A stretch of DNA of 64,000 nucleotides. Source: Siphonodentalium dalli (Eukaryota; Mollusca; Scaphopoda; Gadilida; Siphonodentaliidae). The notes under the pieces were generated by a model. It was not told the origin of the DNA. It saw only the letters and a program-made list of their open reading frames with translations, and made no database searches. The stretch lies in the NCBI GenBank assembly GCA_032622095.1, contig CP136064.1:171188310-171252309 (forward strand), read 5' to 3'. Of this stretch, positions 1 through 12,487 are shown one piece after another. The first letter of the stretch is position 1, and each line of letters opens with the position of its first letter. Both the position numbers and the translations under genes were made by a program.

Positions 1-1149
1 TCCGGAATTTTCTCGGCCTCCCGATCGGCTAGTCCGCCTCTGCCCCCTACCCCCACCGAACGTCACATTATACTCACATGAGGAACCTGCAAACTTCCCA
101 ATTTATATATTGGCAGTATATATACACATTATCCGAAGTAAAACATTTTGCATGTGGAATAATTTCCGAATGAATATATACTTGTTTAGTGACGGTTGCA
201 AATATGGTTACAATCGGGACAATCTCAGACGCCGTCGTAAAATGGAATTCACTTCATCAATTTATGTGAGAAGAGTGCCATCTTATTGGATACACGGCTG
301 GTTAAACAACACATGTGGCGGCCCACGTCGGTTTCACTTGCAGCCCAAGTTGTGGTTGGGCGGCCCAACCACAAATACCCCCCCCCCAACCGTAAATAAA
401 ACCCTCGGATTATCGCATGATATAAAATCACGTGGAATCAGGATTTTTCCGGCCTCCAGCCCATCGGGAAATTTCCCGGTCTCCCGATCGGCCAGTCCGC
501 CTCTGATCACTGTCACCATCTATTGGACGAAAGTAACAAGAGTAGTACATGTGTTGATTTATGTCTGGTGAAGTGTGACAATGTCTCAACTATTCAAACG
601 AATTTCTGGTGATAAAACACACAAGTATTGCCGAAACAAGAAACTGAAAATGCCACCTCCCTGTAATGTATCTTATTAGACACAACTCTTTCATAATTAG
701 ATACGAAATCAGGTTTTCACTAAAATATGTAATGCCTGTGTAAGTCTAAGTTGTGGAATAATTTGACAAACCGGCAAAATTTCGTTGAACAAAATGTTGA
801 GAAAGAACAAGTTTCGGGCAATGTTATACTACAGTTGACTGAATACAGCCTCCAGCCCATCGGGAAATTTCCCGGTCTCCCGATCGGCCAGTCCGCCTCT
901 GATCACTGTCACCATCTATTGGACGAAAGTAACAAGAGTAGTACATGTGCTGACTTATGTCTTGTGAAGTGTGACAATGTCTCAACTATTCAAACGAATT
1001 TCTGGTGATAAAACACACAAGTATTGCCGAAACAAGAAACTGAAAATGCCACCTCCCCGTAATGTATCTTATTAGACACAACTCTTTCATAATTAGATAC
1101 GAAATCAGGTTTTCACTAAAATATGTAATGCCTGTGTAAGTCTAAGTTG
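1..1149. repeat. 396-bp direct duplication plus partial third copy
   Basis: Bases 453-753 and 849-1149 are nearly identical (a handful of substitutions) at a constant offset of 396, so they are a recent tandem duplication. Both begin with cctccagcccatcggg and end at taagtctaagttg. Bases 1-50 at the window edge match the first part (cctcccgatcggctagtccg), which suggests a longer array to the left. The open frames crossing it are short and show no domain; I see no gene. Confidence 0.9.
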
Positions 1150-1295
1150 AGCAATTATATTTCCCGGTGGGAGTATATTGCAATGCAGACTTCGACTTCG
1201 ATGTTTGTGGCCGGACGAAATCAACGTGGTCAACTGTTCATCAAGAATAGACAACGAATAAAGCAGATCTGCCCCAAATAAAATAATATAGCCAT

Positions 1296-1385
1296 AACGC
1301 AGGGGGGGGGGGGGGGGGGGGTCTGCAAAAAAAATCCGTATATAGGGCCGGGGTGTGTGGGTGGTCCAGAGACGGAAAAAATGGT
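1296..1385. repeat. G-run interspersed element
   Basis: A 20-base G run (1302-1321) is followed by a purine-poor spacer, the phrase tatatagggccgggg, a GTGGGTGG block and ggaaaaaat. The same order recurs at 2592-2670, 4281-4746, 16922-17085, 17396-17450 and 17930-18080, so this is a dispersed family and not a lone homopolymer. The exact run length may be a sequencing estimate. Confidence 0.65.
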
Positions 1386-2591
1386 GCTTGTAATTTTTTT
1401 TCAAACAATTTACAAGTACTGACCATGTAATGTTGTTTGTAAGCATGTTAGTACCATGCTTGTTGGTATAGGGCTATATAGGCAGCTAAAGTGACTCTTT
1501 ATCCTCAGATTTAGCAACATTCTGGATTTCACAGTATCCCGGACCACTTCACAGTGGACCACCGTATTAACGTTAAGGAAACTTATGATCAACGGAAGAA
1601 ATATTTAGTAACAAAATTAATATATTACCCAGTTGTATTATCTGAATAAAAGTAATAAAACAAAAAACTCTTATCACAAATTGGACACTACATGGTGAAT
1701 ACTCAATGATGACTACTAGTAGATATCATTAACATGATTGTTGCATAACTTGAAATTGAAAAGGGTATCTCATAAATTTCTAATGTCTGAAATACTGTCT
1801 TGTTCTGGCATGTAATCAAATTCATTCCTTCTGGTTATTTCTCATCTTGAATGATTGCAAGTAATGTTAATTTGCAACAATTATCCAAATAAAACTGAAT
1901 TGGTTATGACGAATGACATTACTGTTTACTGCTCAGACAATCCCAAATGAAGGTGACGCTATTCTCATTGAATTTCCGAACTTCATCTGGGAGCTTTACT
2001 GCTCAACAAGACGAAACTAAAATACTAAGTGTATACTGTTATCACTTACAAATAGATGAACTGAAATAATGTGATGCATTCAGATGCATTGAGAAATGAC
2101 ATTCAATTCTTCATTCTGGTCTATCACCATACCAAACCACATCAAAATTTGACAACCGACACTTAACTTATATTGCAAAAACTTTGTATGGACTGAATTT
2201 CATAAAGTCGAACAGGGCCCATAACTCTGGTATGCATTGGTGGTCACAACCCGCGATATTATGCATATTCATACCCCATTTCTGGTCCGTCACCATGCCA
2301 TAGGGCATCAAATATGACAACTGACTCTTGAGTTAAAATTCAAAATGTTTGTACGGACAGACGGCTCGAGACGTCAACTATATACCCGCCGACTAATATC
2401 GGGCAGTATAATAACCATATATCTATGTGTATACATAACCAAAAAACAATTCCCCTCCCCACCCCATCCCGTTGGATAAGACTAAAGAGTTCTTTGATCA
2501 TGCACATATAATTGTGTAACCCCTGACCTGTATATCACTATTTACACTGGCCAGTGTTCTCTGTCAGACTCGATATATTAAGGCTATAATC
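1386..2591. other. Gene-free stretch with a diverged tandem pair
   Basis: No coding region is visible. Bases 2060-2185 and 2245-2360 are diverged copies of one module (ctggtctatcaccataccaaa against ctggtccgtcaccatgccata). The second is preceded by 'gcccataactctgg' and followed by a cggacagacgg-like tail, a layout common in bivalve interspersed repeats. Confidence 0.5.
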
Positions 2592-2670
2592 AGGGGGGAG
2601 GGGTCGCGCACAAAAATTCCATATATAGGGCGGGGGTGGGTGGGTCATTTGGACCCGGAAAAAATGCGTA
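2592..2670. repeat. G-run element with G-quadruplex motif
   Basis: Second copy of the G-run family, with a short run (ggggggagggg). It contains gggcgggggtgggtggg at about 2629-2645, which meets the classical four-tract G-quadruplex rule with 1-base loops. The tail ggacccggaaaaaat matches the copy at 1296. Confidence 0.7.
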
Positions 2671-4280
2671 AATGACAAAAAATGCAAATTTTTTCCTCCA
2701 CTTAAAATCACTGTTTTTGTGCTCATGTAATCTGTTAATATCAACCATATGACACACTAGGCTATTTAAAACATACTAACCAGAACTAACTACCATTTAG
2801 GGGTGTATGTATGCTGATGTATGTCAAAATTAATGTACCAGATTTCGACTGATGAAAGATATATTATATATATATAAACAAATCATATAACAAACATTAA
2901 AACACAAGAACAAACATTTATAATATGCATATCCAAGATAGCCTTTCAATTGGATGTCAAAGTGTATGTTATAGCTATACATATACACACATGTGTATCC
3001 CTTTAAGGGTTTGAACAAAATATAAAGCTGAGTTTATATTGATGAATTCTGTGATGAATTTTGCAATTACTTTTGACAAATTTGTTTACTGATATAACAT
3101 AATTATATGCTCAGACACGATCAGTCGACAATGCTTACATATAAGCATAATTATGAAATGATTACCATCTTCTATTCTTAATCCACATAATGGATATTAT
3201 TTGTTATCAAGATAAACTTGATGATACAAACAAAAATAACAATTCCACTATATTCCACTGGTTTAAAACTATAAAACAAAATAACTCATACAAAAAGTTC
3301 ATACTATTTGGATAACAATATGAAAGCTTAGCCTTTTGTGATATTAATTCAACCACAATTATTCACAAGTCTAAGCAGTTACAGACTGTACAGATACATG
3401 TAGTAAGGTAGTATATCTTGGAGTTCCAGTTATTTGACTGCCAATACATATGGTATTGTAATTATTAGTTGCTTGTTCATTATTGGTTGCTTTGATATTC
3501 AATTTAGGATATAGCAGGACAGAGCAATGTAACTATAAAAGTAGCTTTTGGTATTAAAGTCTCAACTTATTCCATATGCAACATAAAGCTAGAATATAAA
3601 CATGACTAATATGAACTTTGTTCTTGAAACTAATTATAAATCATACTAACCTGGATCAAACTGCACAGGTAATCTATGCAACTCTCTTCGTGCGAACTTT
3701 CTCAGAGTCACATATCTTAACTAGACAGTCTGATCCAGGATGCTTGTTCTTATAATGGGTTTCCATGTGATATCTCCGCTGGCTTTAAACTAAACTTTAT
3801 ACTCTGATAATAAGTTAATAATACTACCAATTCTTCACTAATATTGGTATATGTCAATCTGCACACCAACATGACATACATACATGTATTTAGACTGCGA
3901 GCTGCTGTGAGTGTGACTTTCCTTGGGTCCCATCATACCCATGTGCAGATATATATCACATAAATAGGGGAGATGAAATTTGTTCTACCCCTATTACTAC
4001 AGTATTTCTAGTGGGCCTTGGCTATAAAACATCTTATATTATTGTTATATAAAAGAATATGAAGTTATTGAGGATATCAGGATATGTATTACCTCATAAT
4101 TATTATGTTTTATGGCATTATGCCCAATGTTTTTAAGTGCATGCATTCAGCATTTCCACATTTTATAGAATTATCTCCCTTTAGAGCAGTTTAGAGGTTT
4201 ATTAAAATGCTGGGAATAGTATTAAATAATAAGAAACGGAACAATTCTTTGCTAGGCTATGATTTGGTTTATATTTTATG
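2671..4280. other. AT-rich stretch, nothing recognised
   Basis: About 1.6 kb of AT-rich sequence with short open frames only. I found no conserved domain, credible splice-bounded exon, RNA gene or terminal inverted repeat. Confidence 0.5.
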
Positions 4281-4746
4281 TTTTTTGTAAGATTTTGGGG
4301 GGTGGGTCCCAAAAATTGGGCGGAAAAAGAAAAAAAAATTGCAGGTAGAGGGGTGGTGGGTCCCCGAGAGGTGCAAAAACATTTTTTTCGCCCTATATAT
4401 GTAAATTTTTTCCGCGACCCCCCCCTGCTATAATGGGGTCTAGGGCAATGTTGTTAGATACTGAAAACACCAGGAAACACATGGAAATACAGTATATTTT
4501 TCGTTTTTCTGATATGTGTTTACCAATTAGTAAGGCAGTTAACACAGTTATTGAAGAACGGCTAAAAAAACCTCTGAAATTTTGATAAAAACATGAGAAA
4601 CGGGGGGGGGGGGGGTGGGTCCCCAAAATTTTGGAGGAAAAAAAGATTTTTTTTGCAAAAATGGGGTGGTGGGTCCCTCGAGGTCGGAAAAAAACTTTTT
4701 GGGCCCTATATGTGCAATTTTTTTCCAGACCCCCCCCCCCCCCCTG
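4281..4746. repeat. Two adjacent G-run elements, each ending in C-rich sequence
   Basis: Two units (about 4290-4430 and 4600-4746) have the same order: a G run, gtgggtccc, an A-rich spacer, a ggtggtgggtccc block, ccctatat(at)gtg/gta, atttttttcc and a C run. Each unit starts G-rich and ends C-rich, so its ends could pair. The open frames here (for example 4393-4749 on the minus strand) translate poly-Pro and poly-Gly from the runs and are not genes. Confidence 0.65.
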
Positions 4747-5039
4747 CATAACGTTGGATTTATTTCTGTATTATGACTGCAGGGATTCCTTTGCGTTCGA
4801 GTACTCGTTATGCTCTTATAATGATAGTCAGCACATATCCGGTTTGAGTTCCTTCCTAAAAAAAACGGGCAGGATCGTTTAAATTATATTGGGCAATTTT
4901 ATGTTAGGTTTCTAAGAATCCATTCTGATATATTTTCGGTTATAAACAAACTAATTTTGGTCAAACATAGTCACAATTACATAACATGATAGTATCTAAT
5001 TTAGTTTGGGCGAATATATCCACCTCCTTTGCTAAATGC

Positions 5040-6360
5040 CGTTTGAGAATATAAACATTTGTCATATTTTATAACTGTGAGTTTTGGTGGCCATTATGGC
5101 GACAATTTTGGGTCAAATAGATCAATGTCGAGTGTAATTGAATGACACTAACCATATTTAAACCTGTGTACTCTTTTGTTTATTTTATTATGCCTATTTC
5201 TGTCCAAGGTTAATCTAGAACCTCGAGAAGCAAGTTTTTTTTGTGTGAAATTACATAGCGCATTATTTAATTTGCATTTTTTGGAGTGTGGACAACAATT
5301 AGACACATATTACAGCATAATATGTTTTACAAAGTACTAAATGTCATAACTGATGAAAAAGACAAGTCCTACTTGCCACAGTTTCCAAATAACCGAAAAT
5401 GATGCAAGGGGCATGTGTGACAATTCAACACATTTCTATATTTCGGTCGCCATTTTGTCAGCCATCTTTGTTTTGTTTATCAATTTTGTTCTTTGCAAAG
5501 GAAGCTTGGCACAAATTTATCATTGCCGTAGAAATATTTGTCTTTTTCTGTGTTAAATTTTCTTCCTCACTCAGTGCCCATTCTGCAATTGTTTGTGGCT
5601 GCCATGATGATTTGATCTAATTTTCGCGGTATCATTCTGTTGAATTCTCGGGTATAAACAGCAATATGGTTCACCAAATTTACAAATTATTCCATAAGTC
5701 CATGGATTTCAGTGAACAGGGAGCACATATTCACATATATTCACTTTTCCCCAACACATGAGTGATATCAATGAAAATTGGATAAATTTTGATGATTTCT
5801 CCATTTTGGCAGCCATCTTGGCCGCCATCTTAAACGAAAATGCACTATTTTCAGTGTAATTATATGGCAATTCACATATTTAAAACAGTTTTACATTATC
5901 TTCATCAAATTCAGTTATTTTGTATTCAACTCTTGACTAGAATGACAGAATTTAATTTTGGTTAACTTTTATGGAACATTTTTGAAATCACATTTTAAAG
6001 ATAGCTGGCAGGAATGAGATCCGAAATATGACATATTATGTTGCAGAAATGGTTGGATACTAGAATTTATTCAAATTTCGGTTGCTAATAGTTACATATT
6101 TCAAACATCGGTTAATGATTCAAGAGGAAAGTGTGAAAATCATAAATTTTCCGAATTTTGGTCGCCATTTTGGCGGCCATCTTGGTTTATGGTGGACACT
6201 TTTTCTGTCAAGTGGAAGTATGGTGTATTAGTTTCACATCGGTTGTGAGATATTCAAATTTCTATCATAAATTCGCAAGTAGATATTAATCAAACTGACT
6301 CAGTGCATACTGTGAAATTTTGGATGACGGCCATCTTGATGACGTCATAAATCCACCCAG
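5040..6360. repeat. Diverged repeats with CCATTTTGGCGGCCATCTTGG-like cores
   Basis: Four or five diverged modules at about 350-bp spacing each carry a 'cgccattttg...ggccatcttgg' core (near 5085, 5445, 5800, 6155 and 6325). The surrounding AT-rich sequence repeats phrases such as attcacatattt. The core resembles the YY1 recognition sequence (GCCATCTTG/CGCCATTTT). The same core occurs in a different repeat at 12.5-13.7 kb. No coding region is visible. Confidence 0.55.
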
Positions 6361-6593
6361 TCGCGACCCCCAGGTGTCTAACATTTGTTTTCTGGTGCCT
6401 GAGATATCAAGCAATATCATTGGCATAGTCGCTATATTTCTTCACAAAGTGCACACGGGAGTACATAAGAGCCTCTACTAAATCAGCCAATCATGTTTCG
6501 TTGAATCGTTCGAACTGGATACTCAACTAACAGAAATAGTTAGTGTTAGAACAGAAATAATTGAGATAATTCTTTCTAATATGCTGAAATTAA

Positions 6594-7102
6594 AGATACT
6601 GGCGAGTTTGCGGTGGGTATGCTGTTAAAATATTCACCTCCGTCAAAAACCGCCATAAACCGAAAGAATAGAACCTTGTTCTTACACCATTTAAGAAATA
6701 CGGCATAAACAGTATGTTATTGTCAATTTTGTTTCCTTTGTTATGTAAACAAAAGCAAAAAACGTTCCTGACTTTTGTTTAGATCCGGATATGGTAAACA
6801 TAAAGAGCGTTATTTGTTACTGTTTTCCTGTTATGGAAATAACAAAGTGCGTTTATATCATTTTTGTGTGATTAACCACTATAATTGCGCTGTGTTATGT
6901 AAACAGAAGCACAACTTCAATCTGTAACACGAGCAGGCACTTGTTTACGTACATGCACCATCGTACGTCTTGGCGACAATATACTATTTACGCGCTGATT
7001 ATGTTTGTCATATGAACAAAACTATATTTACTTTAATATTCCTTCTGTTGATGGCGATTTGAACAAATATGAATATTTCTGAAACGAACGCCGCCCGTGC
7101 CT
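6594..7102. mobile_element. TTAA-flanked MITE (piggyBac-like), copy 1
   Basis: A 509-bp element is bounded by TTAA on both sides (6590-6593 and 7103-7106). The ends are imperfect inverted repeats (agatactggcgag; cgccgcccgtgcct). A homologous element in the opposite orientation lies at 33420-33913 and is also flanked by TTAA; the two share 'gtcaaaaaccgcca' and 'cataaacagtatgttattgtca'-type segments. TTAA target duplication is the hallmark of the piggyBac superfamily. There is no transposase, so it is non-autonomous. Confidence 0.75.
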
Positions 7103-7156
7103 TTAATGTGGCGCTGTACATTTATATAATTAACCAACGTATTTGTTGTTTAATTT

Positions 7157-7260
7157 ATGGGGATATAAAATTGTAAGTGGCCGAACAACATACTTGGTAT
7201 AATTTCGCTTCGCGAATTTATGCAGTTTGTTGTTCGACCACTTACAATTTATAAGCCCAT
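7157..7260. repeat. 104-bp hairpin
   Basis: The arms at about 7157-7190 and 7228-7260 are inverted copies (aaattgtaagtgg..cgaacaac / gttgttcg.ccacttacaattt) with a short loop that itself contains ttcgcttcgcgaa. It could be a very small foldback MITE; there is no clear target duplication. Confidence 0.75.
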
Positions 7261-8471
7261 GAAAGCAACAAAAATTACGTCGATGGATATAATATATGCA
7301 TGCCCTAAATCAGTAAATCTTCCACCTTGAACATCATGCTAACAGTTGTTTTGCAATAAATTATTGTTCGCGTAAACAAAATAAATAAAATGAAAATTTT
7401 TAAATAAAAACTGTCATATTTCCTTACATTCTCAAAACCTGTGGCATGCAGTGGTCCAAGCTGCAAAACAGAGTTCATTCCCTTCGCTACGCTATGTCTG
7501 ACCTCTGCCGGCATGTGTATTTTCTTAATTAAATCTAATATTTTATATTGAAGTGTTTTGTCAGTTATAATTCATTCTGTCTTGATCTAGACAATTTTCA
7601 AATGACTATGAACAGTTCAGTTTCTCAGAATAATACAGAATGAATTGTAACCTACAAAAGTCTCAAATAAATAAATGTGCGAGTTCTTCACATTATGTGT
7701 AGGTGCTGGCAGCGGTAAGTTCTGCGTAGGGGACTGAACTCTGCATGGAGTTTGGTAGTGGTCATACCAGCGTAGTAGCACGGTGACTGAAGTCTGAACG
7801 CTGCATTGCAGTTTGGTGTGCAGTATGAGTGTATAGTAAATATCGAGCAACACACTTAATTACCTTATTAGTTCAGCTAGTACGTATCACGTTGGCGGGA
7901 AAATGTTCAGAGCTAGACTGATTCAGCGTGAACCCCTAATCATATTTATAGCATCTATTGGAGCGTATATAGTCTTCCTGTGATATTCTAAATGTGTGCC
8001 CTTCCCTGATAAAGATGTCAAGGCTCTCGGCTCGCATGCGTTCAGATGCTAGATCATGCTACTATTGGTACTGTATCGCGGATCCAGCCATTGGTTAGCA
8101 GCTCATGTTCGTCTCAAAGCCCCTCTAAGCCATTGATCGATTACAGTCGAACTATACTTATAATTATGTCAGGTTGGAAATTTCCAACAATTGTTTACCT
8201 TGATGTACCAGATGGAATGGGGGGGGGGGTGCAAATAGAAGAAACGGACACGGAGTTTCGGCAGGTATACCAAACATGCATGCATGGGCTTGTTTCAACA
8301 ATGCATTATATTTTAACTGGCTATCATAAAAAGGACCATAACACCGTAAACAAAAGCGGATCAATAAAAAAATTGTAGATACGGCAAGAATCGTGGTGAT
8401 TTTGTTTATGTATTCATATCTTTAGATACCATGTGCTAAGTGCGTCCGAATTAAGAAACTATATAATAATA
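7261..8471. other. No gene recognised; one diverged dispersed repeat
   Basis: Short open frames only. Bases 7985-8110 (ttctaaatgtgtgc ... ggatccagccattggttagcag) are a diverged relative of 9865-10030 and 10068-10200, which contain the same opening phrase and end with cattggtt. Confidence 0.45.
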
Positions 8472-9832
8472 GTTTCAAACTCGATTTTAGCGGTGCTATG
8501 TTGCTAAACTGCTAATTAATTAAAAAAAACTGCTAATAGTATACGTGGACAAATTAAGCAGATGGAGTTTCAAACTCGATTCTGGCGGTGCTATGCTGCT
8601 AAACTGCTGATTAATGAAAAAATTCAGAACAGTGGATTTCAAACTCGATTCTAGCGGCGCTATGCTGCTAAACTGCTGATTAATGAAAAAATTCAGAACA
8701 GTGGATTTCAAACTCGATTCTAGCGGTGATATGCCGCAAAACTGCTAATGCATTAAAAAATGAAGAAAATGAATGTTAAAACAGGCAGATATGAATATTT
8801 TTTTCAAATAGTGGCTCATAGGCATTTGTCTACCACATAGATGCATTTTCACCTCACGTTCCCAAATACAACATGCCATAGCTTAATGTAACATGATCGA
8901 GGTCCCAGTAACGTAAATATGGTGTTTTTGCAGTTATAATAAACTGTTACAAATGTCAAATATTGGCAAAAAAGGTATTTAGTAAAAAATTCGATTCTAC
9001 CGGTGCTATTCTGCTAAACTGCGAATATATGTACATTAACAAATCAAGAAAATATAGTTTCAAACTTGATTCTAGCTGTGCTATGCTCATGCTGCTAAGA
9101 AATAAAAAATGAAGAAAACGGAATTTCAAACTCGAATCTAGCTGTGCTATGCTGCAAAACTGATAATTGTTGAAAACATGAAGAAAAGAAAATTGCAAAC
9201 TCAATTCTAGCGGTGCTAAACTGCTATTACATGTACGTTAACAAAGTAAGAAAATGGAGTTTCAAACTCGATTCTAGCAGTTATATGTTGCTAAACTGCT
9301 AATTTAAGAAAAAATAAGAAACGAGAGTTTCAAACTCTATTCCAGCGGTGCTATTCTGCTAAACCTCTAATATTAACAATATTAACATTAACAAATTTAT
9401 AAAATGGAGTTTCAAACTTGATTCTAGCTGTGCTATGCTGCTAAACAGCTAATTAACCTCTTCGCTGCTAAATGACGTTATGACGTCGTGTGCTGGGCTG
9501 TTGACGTTATTGCCATTTTCCAATGGAAAATTATAACGGGAATACCACAAGAACCATAAAATTGACTCGGTTGAAAGACTATTATCGTTCACAATCGTGG
9601 AACATACAATGTTAGAAACTTGGAGATACAATTATTCCGATGCACCAATCTCTGAATTCCAGTTATGTTTAATGGCCTACTTCTAGTGTGCTGAAGTAGG
9701 TCCGTAGTACCTACGGACCATATATAGCACACGGCGTGCACTTTTACGTCCGTAATAGTTACGGACGTCATAGCAGCGAAGAGGTTAATGCACAATGAAC
9801 AAAATGGAATTTCAAACTTGATTCTAGCGGTG
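8472..9832. repeat. About 70-bp tandem repeat array
   Basis: About twelve units start with 'tttcaaactcgattctagcgg' or a near variant and continue with gctatgctgctaaactgct (units near 8472, 8567, 8636, 8705, 8985, 9056, 9122, 9195, 9258, 9326, 9402 and 9808). Spacing is mostly 62-75 bp. The array has a gap at 8755-8980 and is split at 9456 by a 328-bp transposon. Removing that insertion restores a continuous unit (gctaattaatgcacaatg). Confidence 0.85.
9457..9784. mobile_element. 328-bp TTAA MITE inserted in the tandem array
   Basis: Inverted ends cctcttcgctgcta...tgacg and cgtcatagcagcgaagagg are flanked by TTAA at 9453-9456 and 9785-9788. Two perfect short hairpins lie near the right end: 9699-9719 (9-bp stem, 3-base loop) and 9746-9768 (10-bp stem, 3-base loop). 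It carries no transposase. The TTAA duplication places it with piggyBac-like elements. The insertion interrupts an otherwise continuous repeat unit, so the boundaries are well supported. Confidence 0.88.
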
Positions 9833-10681
9833 TGCACACAACATTTGGGGACACTTTATATCACGCATGTGAAAAATTCTAAATGTGTGCCATGTATGCG
9901 AATACCGATGTGGAGGTTCTAGGTTCATATAAGCGTTCCGATGCTGCCATTTGTTTGTTATTGCTACACTCCCGGATCTGCGTGCTGGTACCTCAGCATC
10001 TTTTCCACCCATTGGTTCGTATATTGCATGGTTCGCAACTTCAGAAGTGTTCTCTTCCTGCGAAATTCTAAATGTGTGCTGATACATATATAGAGGTTCT
10101 TGTTGCATATGCGTATAGACGTTACGATTGGTTTGTTGTATATGTATAATCCCGGATCTGCGTGGTGCTACATCAGCCTCGTTTTCACCAATTGGTTAGC
10201 AAATTCAGAACCCATTTAACCTTTGGTGTAAAGTTGTAAACATATTGTGTTTACAATCCTAAACATAAATTACACAAATTCATACTAAATTTAATGCTAT
10301 ATAGAAGAAGTTAATTTCTCGCCATTCATGACTATGTAAAGCAAACTATGCGATAAAACCATACGACGATTTTGTGTCATGTAGGTGCTGGGTGGGGGGG
10401 GGGGGGGGGGGGGAGTGATATCCAGGCCTGGACACATGAAAAAAAAAAATAAACAAAATTTAAATCTCAAAAAACATTATGTCCATACCTTCAAATACCG
10501 TGTCTATACTTCTTTAATCCCGCCATTCAGTATTGTTACCTGAAAATATACCACTACCCACCATCTACCATTCAGCCTTATGACAGACTAAGGATTCATT
10601 AGTGTTAATCCTCATTACTGTTGTATTGGTGGCTCGTTGGTTGATAATATATTGCCATTAGTGCAGTTTGTTACCCATTAA
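9833..10681. other. Dispersed repeat pair, then a G run; no gene
   Basis: Bases 9865-10030 and 10068-10200 are diverged tandem copies (ttctaaatgtgtgc ... cccggatctgcgtg ... cattggtt). A G run of about 20 occupies about 10394-10413. The rest shows nothing recognisable. Confidence 0.5.
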
Positions 10682-11316
10682 AGGGGTACTGTACGCCAAT
10701 TTCAATAAATTCCCGGTAACAAATGCGATCTAATATCAATATTATATTTTAAAATAACGTATTTGAGTCGACGATGTCTACTGAAAACGTTCCGGTTAAC
10801 AGGCTATCATAAAAGTAAAATTGAATTATTTAATATAAATGAATTTATGGCTGGAGTCATAAAATGGCGAATTATGCCATTACGAGTTACCGTTCTTGAA
10901 ATCTCACATGTTGGGTGTCTTTTATCGACGGCCGTTTACGACGAACATTATTGAGTTGCGAACAAAACATCTTACATGCAAAAGGAAGTCCCGCTATATA
11001 ACCAATTTGGGGGAAAAAGAGAAGAAACAAGATTCATAAAGCGTCAAGTATTTTTATAGGGGGTGAGATTGTTCGATGGAAGAGATTACAGGCATCAATT
11101 GAACTTCCGGTTCATCCTGCAACCTGCGTCTTCTCCGGTGAAGGTCAAAAACATGGCGCGTAGTTTGAAATCGTAATATTTTTATTTCCAGAATCAACAT
11201 GTCGTCGCTAAATTAGGTTTATACGAAACTCATATAACACGAACACAATCTAACTTGAAAGTTATGTCAATGGGAGTAAATAAAAAAAATAGCCTATCTC
11301 TGTGTACAGTACCCCT
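10682..11316. mobile_element. 635-bp TTAA MITE
   Basis: Perfect 13-bp terminal inverted repeats AGGGGTACTGTAC / GTACAGTACCCCT are flanked by TTAA at 10678-10681 and 11317-11320. The interior has only small open frames without domains. A TTAA duplication with short inverted repeats indicates a non-autonomous piggyBac-like element. Confidence 0.82.
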
Positions 11317-11504
11317 TTAAGCGTTAACACATAATCAAATAGCAGATGATCATACTGTTAAGTTGATGCTCATGTCGCGCCCGTAACAAAATCAACTTGG
11401 GTTTTTGAATTTAGATTTCCGATTTTGGGGTATAAAAACACTTTGGCCAAAGGAAATTTTTTTTTGCCTTTTCGAAAAATATTGGTCAATTTGGCCTATG
11501 ACAG

Positions 11505-11667
11505 CATGGACCCTGACATCAGGCCCAGGGTAACACGAAGAAGAAGGGCCCGTGAAGTTGGATCGAAGACGAACCGTCACGGGACAACTACATATGGTTG
11601 CAAGCACTGGAAGGCCCCTGTTCATCTTGAATGTCGTAATAAACATTCTGTTCACAATCCAAGCCAG
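11505..11667 (+). CDS. Probable penultimate exon of a C2H2 zinc-finger gene
   Basis: The open segment begins after an acceptor (cctatgacag, AG at 11503-11504) and ends at a donor CAG|GTGGCC (GT at 11668). From the ATG at 11506 it encodes 54 residues: a basic stretch (RVTRRRRAREVGSK) followed by YGCKHWKAPVHLECRNKH, which resembles a zinc finger that has lost its second cysteine region. It ends in phase 0, matching the phase-0 start of the zinc-finger exon at 11958, with a 290-bp GT...AG intron between. Base composition is richer in GC than the flanks. Alternatively this is a chance open frame; phase compatibility and position favour an exon. Confidence 0.5.
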
Positions 11668-11957
11668 GTGGCCCCATAATTTGGGCTGAGGTTAATCCAG
11701 TAATTACATGTAGTAATTGAGTAATTACATGTAATAATTGACTGTTGAATTTCTGATATACTTCAGATGAATGTATCCTTCGGGGGATGTCAAATAAATT
11801 ACTTTCAATTTATGTCATCAATCTTGGCATGAATATTGTCATTCCATCTCAACTGTAAGTGATCAATGTTTTGATAGAAGCAATATTCTTGTACGTCATA
11901 GTTGACAACTGCATGGTACATACGCATGGTATATTATCCTATTTTCTTTATTTACAG

Positions 11958-12215
11958 GGATATTGTCGACCATTTCCTTGTAATATCTGCAACAAGTCAT
12001 TCCTGTACAAGCATCACCTGCGGCGACATATTGACCTCCACGATGGAATCAGACACACATGCCCGACGTGTGGTAAGGTATTCGGGAGAAAGGACCATCT
12101 ACACCTCCATCAGAAACGCATCCATAGATTTCACTTAGCTCCACACGCTACGCCTCTGGGTGAAACTTCAGAAGGAGAAAACACACCCAACTTGGTTGAA
12201 TCTGTGACACAGTGA
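11958..12215 (+). CDS. Terminal exon encoding two C2H2 zinc fingers
   Basis: A pyrimidine-rich tract and TTTACAG (AG at 11956-11957) precede an 85-codon segment ending in TGA (12213-12215). Counting from the first exon residue, finger 1 uses C8, C11, H24 and H28, and finger 2 uses C35, C38, H51 and H56. Both keep the hydrophobic core residues (F15, L21; F42, L48), and the spacer between them is linker-like (HDGIRHTC). A short acidic tail follows. Tandem C2H2 fingers at the extreme C-terminus are typical of BTB-ZnF type transcription factors (DNA binding, nuclear), but no BTB exon lies upstream in this window, so the family is not fixed. No clear AATAAA is visible soon after the stop. Confidence 0.85.
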   Translation, partial: GYCRPFPCNICNKSFLYKHHLRRHIDLHDGIRHTCPTCGKVFGRKDHLHLHQKRIHRFHLAPHATPLGETSEGENTPNLVESVTQ

Positions 12216-12487
12216 TTTGCGTTGTTTCGATAATTCGTTGTATTGGACGAACGTTGTACTGTTTTTATTTTTATTTTATCTTAAAATACCAACAAACAAA
12301 CAAAATACAGAAAAATACTAACGCGAATACTCCCTGTTGACAATATTCTATCTTTTATACTATTTGGATCACTAATTAAGCGCCTTAGTCTCATAAATAA
12401 TTTTCGATTCAATTCTAATCGTTTACCGTCCGCCATTTTGACCCCCTTTTCACTGTTAATTTTAGCATGTTACCCGTTCGCCATTTT
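12216..12487. other. Presumed 3' UTR/flank of the zinc-finger gene
   Basis: AT-rich sequence with a short direct repeat (ccgtccgccattttgacccccttttcac against ccgttcgccattttaccccctttt, 12426-12498) leading into the tandem array. No other feature seen. Confidence 0.4.

Noticed and set aside
4393-4749. Proline/glycine-rich frames over G/C runs (also 38318-38515, 16885-17088, 17364-17648)
   Set aside because: Translated homopolymer runs from the G-run elements; no domain and mirrored in other frames.
8520-9204. Minus-strand repetitive frames
   Set aside because: They track the 70-bp tandem repeat and are not maintained across units.
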